From: Lachnospiraceae bacterium
Lineage (GTDB): Bacteria > Bacillota > Clostridia > Lachnospirales > Lachnospiraceae
Length of the DNA stretch: 37,785 bases
Reading direction: 5' to 3'
Assembly: GCA_024680595.1 (NCBI GenBank)
Contig: JAILCB010000021.1
Span: 1 to 37,785 of the forward strand
This document shows, piece after piece, positions 15,700-23,930 of this stretch. The translations under genes and the position numbers were made by a program. The notes below the pieces were generated by a model that was not told the DNA's origin, did no database searches, and saw only the letters and a program-made list of their open reading frames with translations. The first letter of the stretch is position 1. Each line of letters starts with the position of its first letter.

Positions 15700-15945
15700 T
15701 CCGGCATGCTTATTAGGATGGGACAGTAGAAGAACCCATGCCCTATGAGTAGGGGCAAAGGGTCTGCGAAACCTTTTGCTGCGACCACTCAGACGCTCAT
15801 GCCCTATGAGTAGGGGCAAAAGTTCTCCTTGGATGCCTTCCGTATCGTGACGGTCTACGCATACCCTATGGAGCAGGGGCAAAAGGGAAGACGGGCATTG
15901 CGGCCTGCATACCTCTGCTCATGCCCCATATATTAGGGACAAAAC
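15700..15945 (-). repeat. Tandem repeat of the DUF1624 gene 3' end (period 58-62 bp, four clear copies and one faint)
   Basis: On the plus strand the CATGCCCTA...AGGGGCAAAAG block occurs at about 15736-15760, 15795-15822, 15858-15885 and, as the gene's own last codons and stop, 15916-15945. A fainter copy lies at 15700-15726. In mRNA sense the hairpins are CCCTA/TAGGG (two copies), CCCTG/TAGGG and CCCTA/TGGGG. The variants are G-U pairs in the sense RNA but A-C mismatches on the other strand. No gene is seen in 15564-15918. Confidence 0.82.
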
Positions 15946-16758
15946 CCCATAGAGAATGGGCTGATGGACCATATAGAGGATGAGGGAATGCCGGCCCAGA
16001 AATTCCAGGGGCGCAAGCCATCCTTTCACAAAGATCCCCAGCCATTCCCTGCTTTTGAAAAGTCTATATAGAAAGGAGCCGGTTAGGAAGAGGAAGAACC
16101 AGGGCAACAGCGAAAAATAGTCTGTGGAAAAAAAAGACTCCGGCGGGAAGCCCAAAAAGGCCGTGAAATAATTCTGATAGAAATAGGCCGGCAGGGCTAT
16201 GGTGAAAATTCCCTTCCATCCAATATAGCCCATATTTACAGGGCGAAGGAAGAGAAAGAGCAGAAAACTGCCCATTAGACCAATTACAGGAGGGATTCTA
16301 TTAATGAGGCCCTCTAAGGGTATGGTTAAAAGCATGCAGGAGCCTAGGAGGGTGAGTACCCCGAAATGTACCACGGCTGTTGGCATGAAAAGAGCGGTAA
16401 CTAAGGTGATAAGGGCCCCGGATGCGAAAACGGTGAGCCCCCTTTTGAAATGGCGCCGGCCCAGCTGCCTGCAGAAACCGGATAACAGAATGAAGGTCCA
16501 GCATATGGTCTGCTGCCATATAAAGCCTGGCTTTTCCCCATACCAGGAGGCCCGGACTCCGAATAGATATACCAGATCCCACATACCATGGTAGAGAATC
16601 ATGCTAATAAGGGTCAGTCCCCTTATTCCGTCCAGCTTTTGATAGCGGGCATGGGGGGAAGAACTGTATATATCCTCCAAGATACTCTCCTCCTTCCCGC
16701 CTACTTCTGACAGGGCGGGATTGGTCCCTGCTTTGGCGATCTCTAATATTGCCGCCAT
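15919..16758 (-). CDS. DUF1624/heparan-alpha-glucosaminide N-acetyltransferase-like membrane protein
   Basis: A polytopic membrane protein with about seven hydrophobic spans. The hallmark RYQKLDGIRGLTLISMILYH followed by WDLVYLFG places it in the HGSNAT_cat/DUF1624 group, related to acyltransferase-3 proteins, which may transfer acetyl groups to sugars across the membrane. The C-terminal FLGRHSLILYMVHQPIL is also typical. Substrate is unknown. The start is uncertain. ATG 16758 is the longest frame (279 residues) but has no ribosome site. TTG 16680 has AAGGAGG eight bases upstream and begins 17 residues before the conserved RYQKLDG (253 residues). I give the outer limit. The gene stands alone, transcribed away from the acyltransferase at 17139, and its 3' end is tandemly repeated downstream. 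Confidence 0.85.
   Translation of the reverse strand: MAAILEIAKAGTNPALSEVGGKEESILEDIYSSSPHARYQKLDGIRGLTLISMILYHGMWDLVYLFGVRASWYGEKPGFIWQQTICWTFILLSGFCRQLGRRHFKRGLTVFASGALITLVTALFMPTAVVHFGVLTLLGSCMLLTIPLEGLINRIPPVIGLMGSFLLFLFLRPVNMGYIGWKGIFTIALPAYFYQNYFTAFLGFPPESFFSTDYFSLLPWFFLFLTGSFLYRLFKSREWLGIFVKGWLAPLEFLGRHSLILYMVHQPILYGVLSLIYGA
16689..16695 (-). promoter_or_regulatory. Strong internal ribosome binding site supporting TTG 16680 in the DUF1624 gene
   Basis: AAGGAGG on the minus strand, with an eight-base spacer to TTG at 16678-16680. The alternative ATG at 16758 lacks any such motif. Confidence 0.5.
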
Positions 16759-16780
16759 GCTATATAACAGGACTTTTTTA

Positions 16781-16809
16781 ATTCTATCACAATTTCCCTG
16801 CCATGAGAA
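16781..16809 (-). promoter_or_regulatory. Extended -10 promoter of the DUF1624 gene
   Basis: On the minus strand, TTCTCA (16804-16809), 17 bases, then TAGAAT (16781-16786) preceded by TGA, an extended -10. Transcription would start near 16775, shortly before ATG 16758. Confidence 0.5.
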
Positions 16810-16890
16810 TTTCCTTTTTCAAATATTACATAATTCCGGGCTATCCGGCGGAGCCTATATTTCATCGGGGTCTATCTCACCGGGCTCAAG

Positions 16891-17025
16891 TCTCGTTCCC
16901 GTGACCCGGTGCGGGATTCAGATACATCAGGCAGCGGCTGCTCTCCGTCTTGAAGGTCCTATATATTCTCGCCCCCGTGACCCGGCGCGGGATTCAGAAG
17001 GGCGACAGCTGACATCTTTCTATAC
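16891..17025 (+). repeat. Intergenic direct repeat (period 76 bp), GC-rich
   Basis: TCTCGTTCCCGTGACCCGG (16891) recurs as TCTCGCCCCCGTGACCCGG (16967). Both are followed by a GCGGGATTCAGA block and then diverge. The unit resembles the GC-rich half of the repeat at 3101-3238. It lies between divergent genes. The stretch 16759-17138 holds only this and the two promoters. Confidence 0.6.
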
Positions 17026-17073
17026 AAATCCCTGAAAACTTAGCCCCTCTACAGAGGCTGCCTCAAATCCCCA

Positions 17074-17102
17074 TTGCACCGGGAAAATTTTTGTGCTAAT
17101 AT
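17074..17102 (+). promoter_or_regulatory. Promoter of the acyltransferase gene
   Basis: TTGCAC (17074-17079), a 17-base spacer and TAATAT (17097-17102) with TGC in front, an extended -10. The predicted start is near 17109, giving a short leader to ATG 17139. Confidence 0.7.
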
Positions 17103-17138
17103 AGATTCGTATTATTGGCTGTTTTGGAGTGTAATGAT

Positions 17139-18443
17139 ATGGTCAGGATTCCTAATTTATTTGATCAACTTTTTTATTACTACTTCTCCGAGGAGGAGAG
17201 TGGCTCCATACATTTGAATATGTACCTGACGGAAAGGGTAAAGCCTGATATTCTGAAAAAGGCCTTAAACAAAGCCCTGAAGCGAAATGGCAGTTTCCGT
17301 TCCTCCCCCCGTATTCGGGAGGACGGCTTCCTGGTTCTCATTGATAATCCAATGGAAGCGGATGTCTATCTCTATGATGACGAGCCGGTCCAGCTGGGTA
17401 CAAAGGAGGTAAACGGCTATCTGTTCCGGGTCATGTACGAGAATAACCGGATTACAGTCGCCGCTTTCCACAGTATCTGTGACGGAAAGGGCATGATGGA
17501 GTTCGGCAGGACCCTTCTCTACTATTACCTGACCCTATGCGGACATACTATCCGCACCGGTAAGGAGACCCTGACAGAGGCTGTCCCTGTGGATCCCACG
17601 GAAATGGCGGATACCATGGAGCTTTTGGCAAAGCCAAATGCCACTCCTATCTTTGAGAGACAGCTGAATCCTGTTTTTACCCTGCCGGGAGAGGTCTATC
17701 CCCTTAATAGCGGCATGGGAACCAGGCGTTTTCAATATATTATCGAGACCGATGCTTTTCGGGATTTTGCCCATGGCGTTCAGTCCACTTTTCTGCCGGT
17801 GCTGTCCTCTCTCATCGCTGAGACCATCCGGGAGATGTACAATACCAGGGACAAGGTCATCACCATGAATAGTGCCGTTAATATGCGTCAGTTCTATGGG
17901 AACCGGTCCTTAAGCAATTTCACGGAGCTTTTCTGGATTCCCATGATTGACTCCCTTTTCGAGACGGATTTGGCCACAAGAGCCTTTCTGATTGGCAAGC
18001 TTCTAATGCCCCTGCAGCTGAATCAGGCTAATTATGACTGGAAGATTGCGGAGGCCAAGCGGGATAGAACCGAGCTCTTTAATTTCCCGGTAACGGATAG
18101 GCAGCAGCTCCGGAATTTGAGATATTCCCTTTGGAATAATGAGGAATTCCGGGCCACCTTCTTTACCACCAATGTGGGCAGGACAGAGATGTGTCAGGAT
18201 ATGGCCTCCTATGTCACGGGAGCGGATATGTATGTTTACAATCTCTCCAGGCATCCTTATTTCGCCATCCTGACCCATGAAAACCGAACCGTCATCACCC
18301 TTTTGCAGCGGATCAAGAATGATGCCCTGGCAAAGCGTTTCCTGCAAAAGCTGAAGAAGCTAAAGATTCCCGTGAAGTTTGTGGATTGCGGCCGCTATCA
18401 GAATGACAGGCTGACCTACTCCAAGATACCGGCTTTGGAATGA
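17139..18443 (+). CDS. Condensation-fold/alcohol acetyltransferase-like protein
   Basis: A 434-residue protein of the CoA-dependent acyltransferase superfamily (condensation, PapA5 and WS/DGAT folds). The key is FHSICDGKGM, an HxxxDG motif with His111, Asp115 and Gly116, the expected active site. Other plausible fold landmarks are LKKALNKALKRNGSFRSS at the start and TTNVGRTEM near residue 350, equivalent to the second-domain strand. Members join an acyl group to an alcohol, amine or carrier-bound thiol. No NRPS, PKS or carrier-protein gene is near, so an alcohol or lipid acceptor is likelier than a natural-product line. The start is ATG 17139 with GGAG nine bases upstream; a TTG at 17115 has no support. 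It is a single-gene unit with its own promoter and terminator. Confidence 0.75.
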   Translation: MVRIPNLFDQLFYYYFSEEESGSIHLNMYLTERVKPDILKKALNKALKRNGSFRSSPRIREDGFLVLIDNPMEADVYLYDDEPVQLGTKEVNGYLFRVMYENNRITVAAFHSICDGKGMMEFGRTLLYYYLTLCGHTIRTGKETLTEAVPVDPTEMADTMELLAKPNATPIFERQLNPVFTLPGEVYPLNSGMGTRRFQYIIETDAFRDFAHGVQSTFLPVLSSLIAETIREMYNTRDKVITMNSAVNMRQFYGNRSLSNFTELFWIPMIDSLFETDLATRAFLIGKLLMPLQLNQANYDWKIAEAKRDRTELFNFPVTDRQQLRNLRYSLWNNEEFRATFFTTNVGRTEMCQDMASYVTGADMYVYNLSRHPYFAILTHENRTVITLLQRIKNDALAKRFLQKLKKLKIPVKFVDCGRYQNDRLTYSKIPALE

Positions 18444-18473
18444 TTTCTTTATCCTGATATGATAATGATTATA

Positions 18474-18524
18474 AGAGATTCAGACAGGTTTTTCCGCCTT
18501 TTTGAATCTCTTTATTATTTTTTC
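18474..18524 (+). terminator. Rho-independent terminator of the acyltransferase gene
   Basis: AGAGATTCA (18474-18482) pairs with TGAATCTCT (18503-18511), with an inner AGG/CCT pairing, followed by TTATTATTTTTTC. Confidence 0.9.
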
Positions 18525-18531
18525 ATTTTAA

Positions 18532-18561
18532 TTACAATTTTCTGCCATAATCTGTTATACT
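18532..18561 (+). promoter_or_regulatory. Promoter of the GH25 lipoprotein gene
   Basis: TTACAA (18532-18537), an 18-base spacer and TATACT (18556-18561) preceded by TGT (extended -10). It starts directly after the preceding terminator. The leader of about 84 bases contains a GC-rich patch at 18593-18625 that can fold but has no clear class. Confidence 0.7.
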
Positions 18562-18651
18562 TTATGCAATTAGTCCATGGAAGCTGACTCTGACCCCGGG
18601 CCCGCACCAAGACTCGCAGGCGGGATCTGAATTGAATTATGGGAGAAAAGT

Positions 18652-19755
18652 ATGAAAAGGCATTACTCTATATGGATTTCTATACTTATGACAGCATTGA
18701 TTCTCATAGGCTGTGGAAATGAGGAGGCCCATAATCAGGCCCAGGCAGTGGAGAGTAGTGACCAGACCCCGGAAATAATCCTGAATTCCGGCACATCCCA
18801 AGAGGCCGCAGATGAGACCCTTCCGGCAGAAGACCAGGAAAAGGAACCTTCCGAGTACTCCGAAATCCCGCCCTCTATGTCCACAACAGAAGAGGGGCCG
18901 GACTCCATGTCTATTTCCTCTGCCCAGGCAGGCAAACCCGCAGAGCAGGGACAGGTATCTTTTCCGGAGCAGGATGACTCCCTGTCGGATAACAGCAGCG
19001 GCATGCCAAAAGAGCTGGATTTCATTGATGCCTGGGGTGAATGGCACCATATGATTGTAAATCAGAATGTCCCTCCCTGCCCCTATGACTGGAACAAAAT
19101 GTCCAGGGACAGCAGGGATTTCCCCCTCTATGATGATGAAAACTATGTGATTCACAGAGGAATTGACGTCTCCCACCACCAGAATGACATTGACTGGCAG
19201 AAGGTGAAGGACCAGGGCTTTGATTTCGCCATAATCCGTATCGCCTACCGGGGCTATGGGAATGGCACCCTAAACCTGGACCGCATGCAGAACCAGAATA
19301 TCCGCGCCGCCCAGCAGGCGGGGCTTTCCGTAGGTGTCTATGTCTTCTCCCAGGCCATTACGGAGGCGGAGGCCCTTGAGGAGGCAGAGCTGGTCATTTC
19401 CGCTCTGAAAGATGTCGATCTGGAGCTGCCTGTGGTATTTGACCCGGAGCTTATAAGGGATGATGTGGCCAGAACCGATGACATCAGCGGAAATCAATTC
19501 ACCAGAAACACCATCGCCTTCTGTGAAAGGGTCCGTGAGGCAGGCTTCGACCCTATGGTCTACAGCAATCTGGTATGGGAGTCGGAGATTTTTGATATGA
19601 CTGAGGTAAGCCGTTATCCCATTTGGTATGCGGATTGTGAGCCCCTTCCCCAGACCCCCTATGATTTCGTATTCTGGCAATATGATTCCGAAGGAAAGGT
19701 GGACGGGGTCACGGGTAATGTAGATATGAATATCTGGTTTGAGAAGATCAGGTAG
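18652..19755 (+). CDS. GH25 family lysozyme, lipoprotein
   Basis: A muramidase expected to cleave the MurNAc-GlcNAc bond of peptidoglycan. The signal peptide ends LIGC with Cys21, so it is anchored on the outer membrane face. Residues about 22-125 are an acidic Ser/Glu/Pro-rich spacer. The GH25 barrel starts near IHRGIDVSHHQ (Asp172) and contains FAIIRIAYRGYGNG, GLSVGVYVFSQA, the catalytic pair in VVFDPE (Asp264, Glu266), and near the end YPIWYAD and FVFWQYDSEGKVDGV. All key positions are present. At 367 residues it is a usual length for an anchored GH25 with no extra wall-binding domain. GGGAG precedes the ATG. It converges on the AAA gene at 19802. Likely roles are wall turnover or growth. 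Confidence 0.93.
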   Translation: MKRHYSIWISILMTALILIGCGNEEAHNQAQAVESSDQTPEIILNSGTSQEAADETLPAEDQEKEPSEYSEIPPSMSTTEEGPDSMSISSAQAGKPAEQGQVSFPEQDDSLSDNSSGMPKELDFIDAWGEWHHMIVNQNVPPCPYDWNKMSRDSRDFPLYDDENYVIHRGIDVSHHQNDIDWQKVKDQGFDFAIIRIAYRGYGNGTLNLDRMQNQNIRAAQQAGLSVGVYVFSQAITEAEALEEAELVISALKDVDLELPVVFDPELIRDDVARTDDISGNQFTRNTIAFCERVREAGFDPMVYSNLVWESEIFDMTEVSRYPIWYADCEPLPQTPYDFVFWQYDSEGKVDGVTGNVDMNIWFEKIR

Positions 19756-19770
19756 AGGCTTTAGGCTAGA

Positions 19771-19792
19771 GGAAAATTTATAGGTCTTTTCC
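19771..19792. terminator. Possible weak bidirectional terminator
   Basis: GGAAAA (19771-19776) pairs with TTTTCC (19787-19792) in the 46 bases between the convergent GH25 and AAA genes. The stem is AT-rich and short. Confidence 0.3.
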
Positions 19793-19801
19793 TTTCAAGC
19801 T

Positions 19802-21385
19802 TCACTTCTCAAACCACTCTAGCTTCGCTGTATGGGTCTTTTCCTTCTCATCGTAGTCTATCCCGACGAAGAGGAGCCGGCCCCGGTAATGGACAAGGCT
19901 GTCAAAGTATTTCCTCTCTTTTATCTGATCCATTGCGCTCTCCACCCTGTCATTCCTCTTCAGCTCTATAATCATGGCGGGTTTCTCAGGATCCCCCCCA
20001 TGGACGGGAATATAGACCACATCGGCAAAACCCTTGCCTGTCCTCATCTCCCGGACGCAGATATAGGAATTCAGAGCGTATATGTAGGATAGATAGATAG
20101 CGCCGCCCAGAGCGTCCTCATTGTTGTAGCTCCTGTTACTTGTCACATGGATATGGCTCTCATCGAGAGCCCTTGCCACCGCCTCGGCATCCCCGGCTAT
20201 GGTCTGCTTGAGAAGCTCTTTGGAATCCCTGATAATCTTATCCGTGACCTCATATTCCTCATCGTCCTCAATGGAATATATCCACTCCTGTCTCACCTCC
20301 CGATTGGGAATACGACAGGTTTCGCTGTCCATATCATAGGCCAGATAGCCCAAATGTATCAGATAGGTAAATATATCATCCTTTGATCTAAAGTAGTCCA
20401 TAGTATTCATATACTTCCCCACACTCACTTCTGCACTCTCACCCGATAGCAGCCGGATGACAGCCTCTTTCGTCCCCCTGAAATTCTCTCGGATCCTGTC
20501 GACGATCACCATATAGGTGGATGTCTTGTTCCAATAGAGACCAAATCTCCCGTTTGTCATGCTCTTTACCACGGATTCCGGATTATATATCTCGTATCCA
20601 TGCTGGGCATAGCCATCGTACCAGCTCTTGCATTCCTCATAGTCCATATCATACTGCCGGCACAGATCCTTTACCTCATCGGCGGTAAAGCCCACGTATT
20701 CCGCCAGCTCCCCCGAATCCAGGATGGTATACTCGGAGAAATTATTGAGCTTTGACTGCACCCGGTCTCGCACAATGGGGAGAATTCCAGTGAGGTAAGC
20801 CAGAGAGATGGCAGGACGCAGAGTAGCGCTCTTAAATAAGCCATTTAAAAGCTTCAAATACTTTGCAAAGAGATCCTTGCTGACATTCTCGCGGATAAAT
20901 ACGTCATATTCATCCATGATAATCACAAAGGTTTCACCTGTCCCACTATAAATTTTCAGTATACTTTTCCCAAGAGAATCATCGGAATCCATGGTTATCC
21001 CCGGAAACTCTTTCCGCATTTCCGTTTTAATATCTTCGGTCACAATCTTAATGAGGTTTTCCGTATCCTCCACATTCTGGTATTCACTGTTCCAGTCGAT
21101 TTTGAGAACATTATATTTGTTCAGCTTTCCCTCAAAAGACGGATCACCTGCGATCTTATATGGAGCAAACAATTCTCTCGCATCGCAGCCCTTCGAATAG
21201 TAGGATGAAAGCATCTCGCTGGCAATGGTCTTTCCGAACCTTCTGGGACGGGACATACATATATAATTTTGTCCCTTATCTATGAAGCGATTCATAGCCT
21301 TTATCATCATTGTCTTGTCCACATATATGTCTGCCGCAAGTGTTCGTCTGAAATTTTCATAACCTGGATTCAAATATATACCCAT
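19802..21385 (-). CDS. AAA-ATPase-like/PD-(D/E)XK nuclease-domain protein
   Basis: A 527-residue member of the large AAA-ATPase_like (DUF1703) group that ends in a PDDEXK_9 domain. The family is very common in Lachnospiraceae and Bacteroidetes and its function is unsettled. The N-terminal YVDKTMMIKAM and the unusual P-loop MSRPRRFGKT are diagnostic; the first glycine of a standard Walker A is missing, as is normal here. Walker B is FVIIMDEYDVF. The C-terminal nuclease-like motif is GFADVVY followed by MIIELKRN, matching D...ExK. The start is ATG 21385, after GGGGGA at a good spacing, giving MGIYLNPGYENFRR. Two earlier in-frame ATGs lack sites. It stands alone. Proposed links to mobile DNA or defence are not shown by this context. 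Confidence 0.88.
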   Translation of the reverse strand: MGIYLNPGYENFRRTLAADIYVDKTMMIKAMNRFIDKGQNYICMSRPRRFGKTIASEMLSSYYSKGCDARELFAPYKIAGDPSFEGKLNKYNVLKIDWNSEYQNVEDTENLIKIVTEDIKTEMRKEFPGITMDSDDSLGKSILKIYSGTGETFVIIMDEYDVFIRENVSKDLFAKYLKLLNGLFKSATLRPAISLAYLTGILPIVRDRVQSKLNNFSEYTILDSGELAEYVGFTADEVKDLCRQYDMDYEECKSWYDGYAQHGYEIYNPESVVKSMTNGRFGLYWNKTSTYMVIVDRIRENFRGTKEAVIRLLSGESAEVSVGKYMNTMDYFRSKDDIFTYLIHLGYLAYDMDSETCRIPNREVRQEWIYSIEDDEEYEVTDKIIRDSKELLKQTIAGDAEAVARALDESHIHVTSNRSYNNEDALGGAIYLSYIYALNSYICVREMRTGKGFADVVYIPVHGGDPEKPAMIIELKRNDRVESAMDQIKERKYFDSLVHYRGRLLFVGIDYDEKEKTHTAKLEWFEK

Positions 21386-21542
21386 GCGGAAATCCCCCAT
21401 CCAGTAAATAATCATTATTTTTCATTATAACAGACGAAGGAAAGACATGCCACCACAGTAGGCTTAGCATCTACAAACCAACCGTCCTCCATCTGAATAA
21501 ACCTCTTGCAGACCCTGATCTAGAATAGGTAGGATCCCTAAT

Positions 21543-21583
21543 GAAAACCACACCCAACATTATTCGTTGAGTGTGGTCTTTTT
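21543..21583 (-). terminator. Terminator downstream of the CoA-transferase gene
   Basis: ACCACAC (21547-21553) with GTGTGGT (21571-21577), extended by CAAC (21555-21558) with GTTG (21566-21569). T-runs lie on both sides (TTTTCATT on the minus strand, CTTTTTC on the plus strand). It serves the minus-strand gene ending at 21715. The rest of 21386-21714 includes a GC-rich patch at 21600-21650 with no gene. Confidence 0.82.
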
Positions 21584-21714
21584 CATTATCCATATTCGAC
21601 CGGGCCCCCGGCAGGCAGGGGCTGCCTCCGGTGCGGATCGCGGGATTTACGAATGCGTTTCCTTAATCTATTGGATAATTTCCTCCAGTCCCGGTCCTGG
21701 CTCTGACAGTTTCA

Positions 21715-23076
21715 TCAGTCATCTATAATGACATTGTCCCTCTTATTGCAGCGGCTCCAAATACCCATCTTTTCCGCGGCCTGGATCAGATCCTCACGGA
21801 ATGCGGGATGGGCGATGGAGATCAGGGCTTCCGCCCTCTCCCAGGTGGACTTGCCCTTGAGGCAGACCATACCATATTCTGTGACTATATTCATGGTATT
21901 GGCCCTGGTATCCGTTACAATGGAGCCCGGTGCCAATGTGGGCAGGATACGGCTCTGCAGGGAACCGTCCTTCTGCTTATAGGTGGAGGAAAGGCAGACA
22001 AAGCTCTTGCCCCCCTTGGACAGATGGGCACCCATGACGAAGTCCAGCTGGCCGCCGGCACCGCTAATCTGCTTGGTTCCTGCGCTCTCCGCATTGACCT
22101 GGCCAAAGAGGTCAATATTCACGGCATTATTAATGGAAATGAAGTTATCAATGGCACTGATTCTGGCAATGTCATTTGTGTAATCCACGGGGGCGCTCAT
22201 GCACTCCGGATTGTCATCGATATAATCATAGAGCTTCTTGGTACCGGCGCCGAATGCATAGGTCTGGCGGAAACGGTCGAAGGGCTTCTTGGAGCCGTTA
22301 ATCTTGCCGGCCTTAGCAATATCCACAAAGGCATCCACATACATTTCTGTATGAACTCCCAAATCCTTTAGATCGGATTCCGCAATGAGAGATCCCACCG
22401 TATTGGGCATGCCGCCAATTCCCAGCTGCAGGCAGGCGCCATTGGGGATTTCCTTCACGATGAGCTCCGCCACCTTCTTGTCAATCTTACTGGGAGGGCC
22501 TGCAGGAATCTCGCCCAGAGGCAGATTTTCCCCTTCCACAATGGCATCCACCTTGGAAATGTGGATTCCCTCCTCAAAGCCGCCCAGGGCCCTGGGCACA
22601 TTCTGATTCACCTCTACAATAATGTGGTCAGCCACCTCGCAAACCGCCATGAGGTGGGAGGCACTGGGGCCAAAGTTGAAGTAGCCGTGCTTATCCATGG
22701 GGGCTACCTGGAACATGGCCACATCCACATGCTTAATATTCTCCCTATAGTATTTGGGCAGCTCGGAGTAGCGCAGGGGTGCATAGTAGGCCAGCCCCTT
22801 AGCCGCCATTTTCCTCTCGATACCGGTCATGTGCCAGGAATTCCACAGGAAATGCTCTCCCGCGTCCTCTCTCTCAAAAACCTTCAAAGGCTTGGTCAGA
22901 ATACCGCCCCGGAGCTTCACCTCCGTGAGCTCGTCCGTGCGCTCTGCAAGGGCCTTGTCCAATGCCTCCACGGTGGTCACGCACCAGCCGTAATCCACCC
23001 AGTCCCCGGACTTGATGACCTTTACAGCCTCCTGTGCGCTGACTAGTTTCTGTTGATATTCCTCTTCGTATCCCAT
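21715..23076 (-). CDS. Butyryl-CoA:acetate CoA-transferase (4-hydroxybutyrate CoA-transferase family)
   Basis: Moves CoA from butyryl-CoA to acetate, the last step of butyrate formation in gut Lachnospiraceae and related anaerobes. At 453 residues it has the family length. The sequence closely follows the form I recall for Roseburia-type enzymes: [41 protein letters not shown] and [19 protein letters not shown]. The catalytic glutamate should be Glu244 in [10 protein letters not shown], which aligns with the active-site Glu of the 4-hydroxybutyrate enzyme. [16 protein letters not shown] and [15 protein letters not shown] also match. The ATG has AAGGAGG six bases upstream. It is alone, with a terminator after it and no thl-crt-bcd genes nearby, which is normal for this gene. 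Substrate choice between butyryl- and 4-hydroxybutyryl-CoA rests on overall likeness. Confidence 0.88.
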   Translation of the reverse strand: MGYEEEYQQKLVSAQEAVKVIKSGDWVDYGWCVTTVEALDKALAERTDELTEVKLRGGILTKPLKVFEREDAGEHFLWNSWHMTGIERKMAAKGLAYYAPLRYSELPKYYRENIKHVDVAMFQVAPMDKHGYFNFGPSASHLMAVCEVADHIIVEVNQNVPRALGGFEEGIHISKVDAIVEGENLPLGEIPAGPPSKIDKKVAELIVKEIPNGACLQLGIGGMPNTVGSLIAESDLKDLGVHTEMYVDAFVDIAKAGKINGSKKPFDRFRQTYAFGAGTKKLYDYIDDNPECMSAPVDYTNDIARISAIDNFISINNAVNIDLFGQVNAESAGTKQISGAGGQLDFVMGAHLSKGGKSFVCLSSTYKQKDGSLQSRILPTLAPGSIVTDTRANTMNIVTEYGMVCLKGKSTWERAEALISIAHPAFREDLIQAAEKMGIWSRCNKRDNVIIDD

Positions 23077-23137
23077 TCAAAACCTCCTTATAGAATTAAT
23101 ATATGAATAAGCGCTCCTACCTGATGTCAGGCCCGCT

Positions 23138-23156
23138 GCCGGCTTTAGCCACCGGC
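23138..23156 (+). repeat. Fragment of the dispersed hairpin element (GGCTTTAGCC core)
   Basis: GCCGGCTTTAGCCACCGGC is a near-perfect palindrome sharing the CGGCTTTAGCC core of the elements at 5607 and 12398. It lies in the 117 bases between the PP2C gene end and the CoA-transferase start. No convincing promoter for the transferase was found here. Confidence 0.5.
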
Positions 23157-23193
23157 CGGACCATGGTGCCGGCCATAATATATGACAGGCCTT

Positions 23194-23919
23194 CTACTTG
23201 ATTTGGATTCCAATTGCAGATGTATTGTCATGAGAAGAGCCGGATTCCCTTTCACATACATAGGCTCCCATATTCTCCACCCATTCCCGGGCAGAGCCGG
23301 TCTCCTTCAGATACTTCATCATTCCCGCCTCATCGATGAGCTCCCAGAATCCGTCCGTGCACAGAAGGAAGCTCACTCCCTTGTGAACCTTAATAGGCCG
23401 GGCAATAACCGGCTCAAATTTCTCCCAATCCGTGCCCATTGCCTTTAGAATCCTATTCCGGTCCTCGTGGAAGCGGATTTCCTCCTCCTTAATCTCTCCG
23501 GAAAGGGCCAGCATCTGGGGCACACTATGGTCAATTGTCCTGCCGGTAATGACGCCATCCTCGAATTGATAGAGTCTGGAGTCCCCGATATGTCCCCACC
23601 TGGCCTCATCTCCGTCCAGCACCAGTACCACGCTGGTAGTCATCATGGAATGAGATAAGCCGGCCTCCTTCTGACGCGCCTTCAGTCTGTCCTGGGCCGC
23701 GGAAAAGGCGGTTTCAAGGAAATCCTCTTTCTTGTAATCCTTTTTGAATTTCTCTCCTATAACCTCAGCCACCAGCGAAGAGGCCTCTTCGCCATGACCC
23801 TGTCCCCCCAGCCCGTCATTCAGGATGAAACAGGCCCGGTCATCCAATATATGGGCGACAATGAAATCTTCATTATTGTCCCTATCGCCCTGGTTAGTAA
23901 ACAAATGGTAGTCCAGCAT
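23194..23919 (-). CDS. PP2C-family serine/threonine protein phosphatase
   Basis: A metal-dependent phosphatase of 241 residues, the compact bacterial PrpC/Stp type. It removes phosphate from Ser/Thr residues, usually opposing Hanks kinases. Metal-binding and core motifs are intact: NQGDRDNNED (Asp18), FILNDGLGGQGHGEEAS (Asp35), WGHIGDSRLYQF, LLCTDGFWE and SHDNTSAIGI. No membrane span is present, so it is cytoplasmic. Its ATG is 11 bases after the stop of the 840-residue anchored protein, so it is the third gene of the pfkB operon. No kinase gene adjoins it, unlike the common prpC-prkC pair. That points to a dedicated role with its operon partners or to action on a distant kinase. Confidence 0.93.
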   Translation of the reverse strand: MLDYHLFTNQGDRDNNEDFIVAHILDDRACFILNDGLGGQGHGEEASSLVAEVIGEKFKKDYKKEDFLETAFSAAQDRLKARQKEAGLSHSMMTTSVVLVLDGDEARWGHIGDSRLYQFEDGVITGRTIDHSVPQMLALSGEIKEEEIRFHEDRNRILKAMGTDWEKFEPVIARPIKVHKGVSFLLCTDGFWELIDEAGMMKYLKETGSAREWVENMGAYVCERESGSSHDNTSAIGIQIK

Positions 23920-23930
23920 TATCCGCTCCT

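Noticed and set aside
16898-16990. GC-rich inverted bits as a terminator
   Set aside because: No T-run follows, and the site lies between divergent genes where no terminator is needed.
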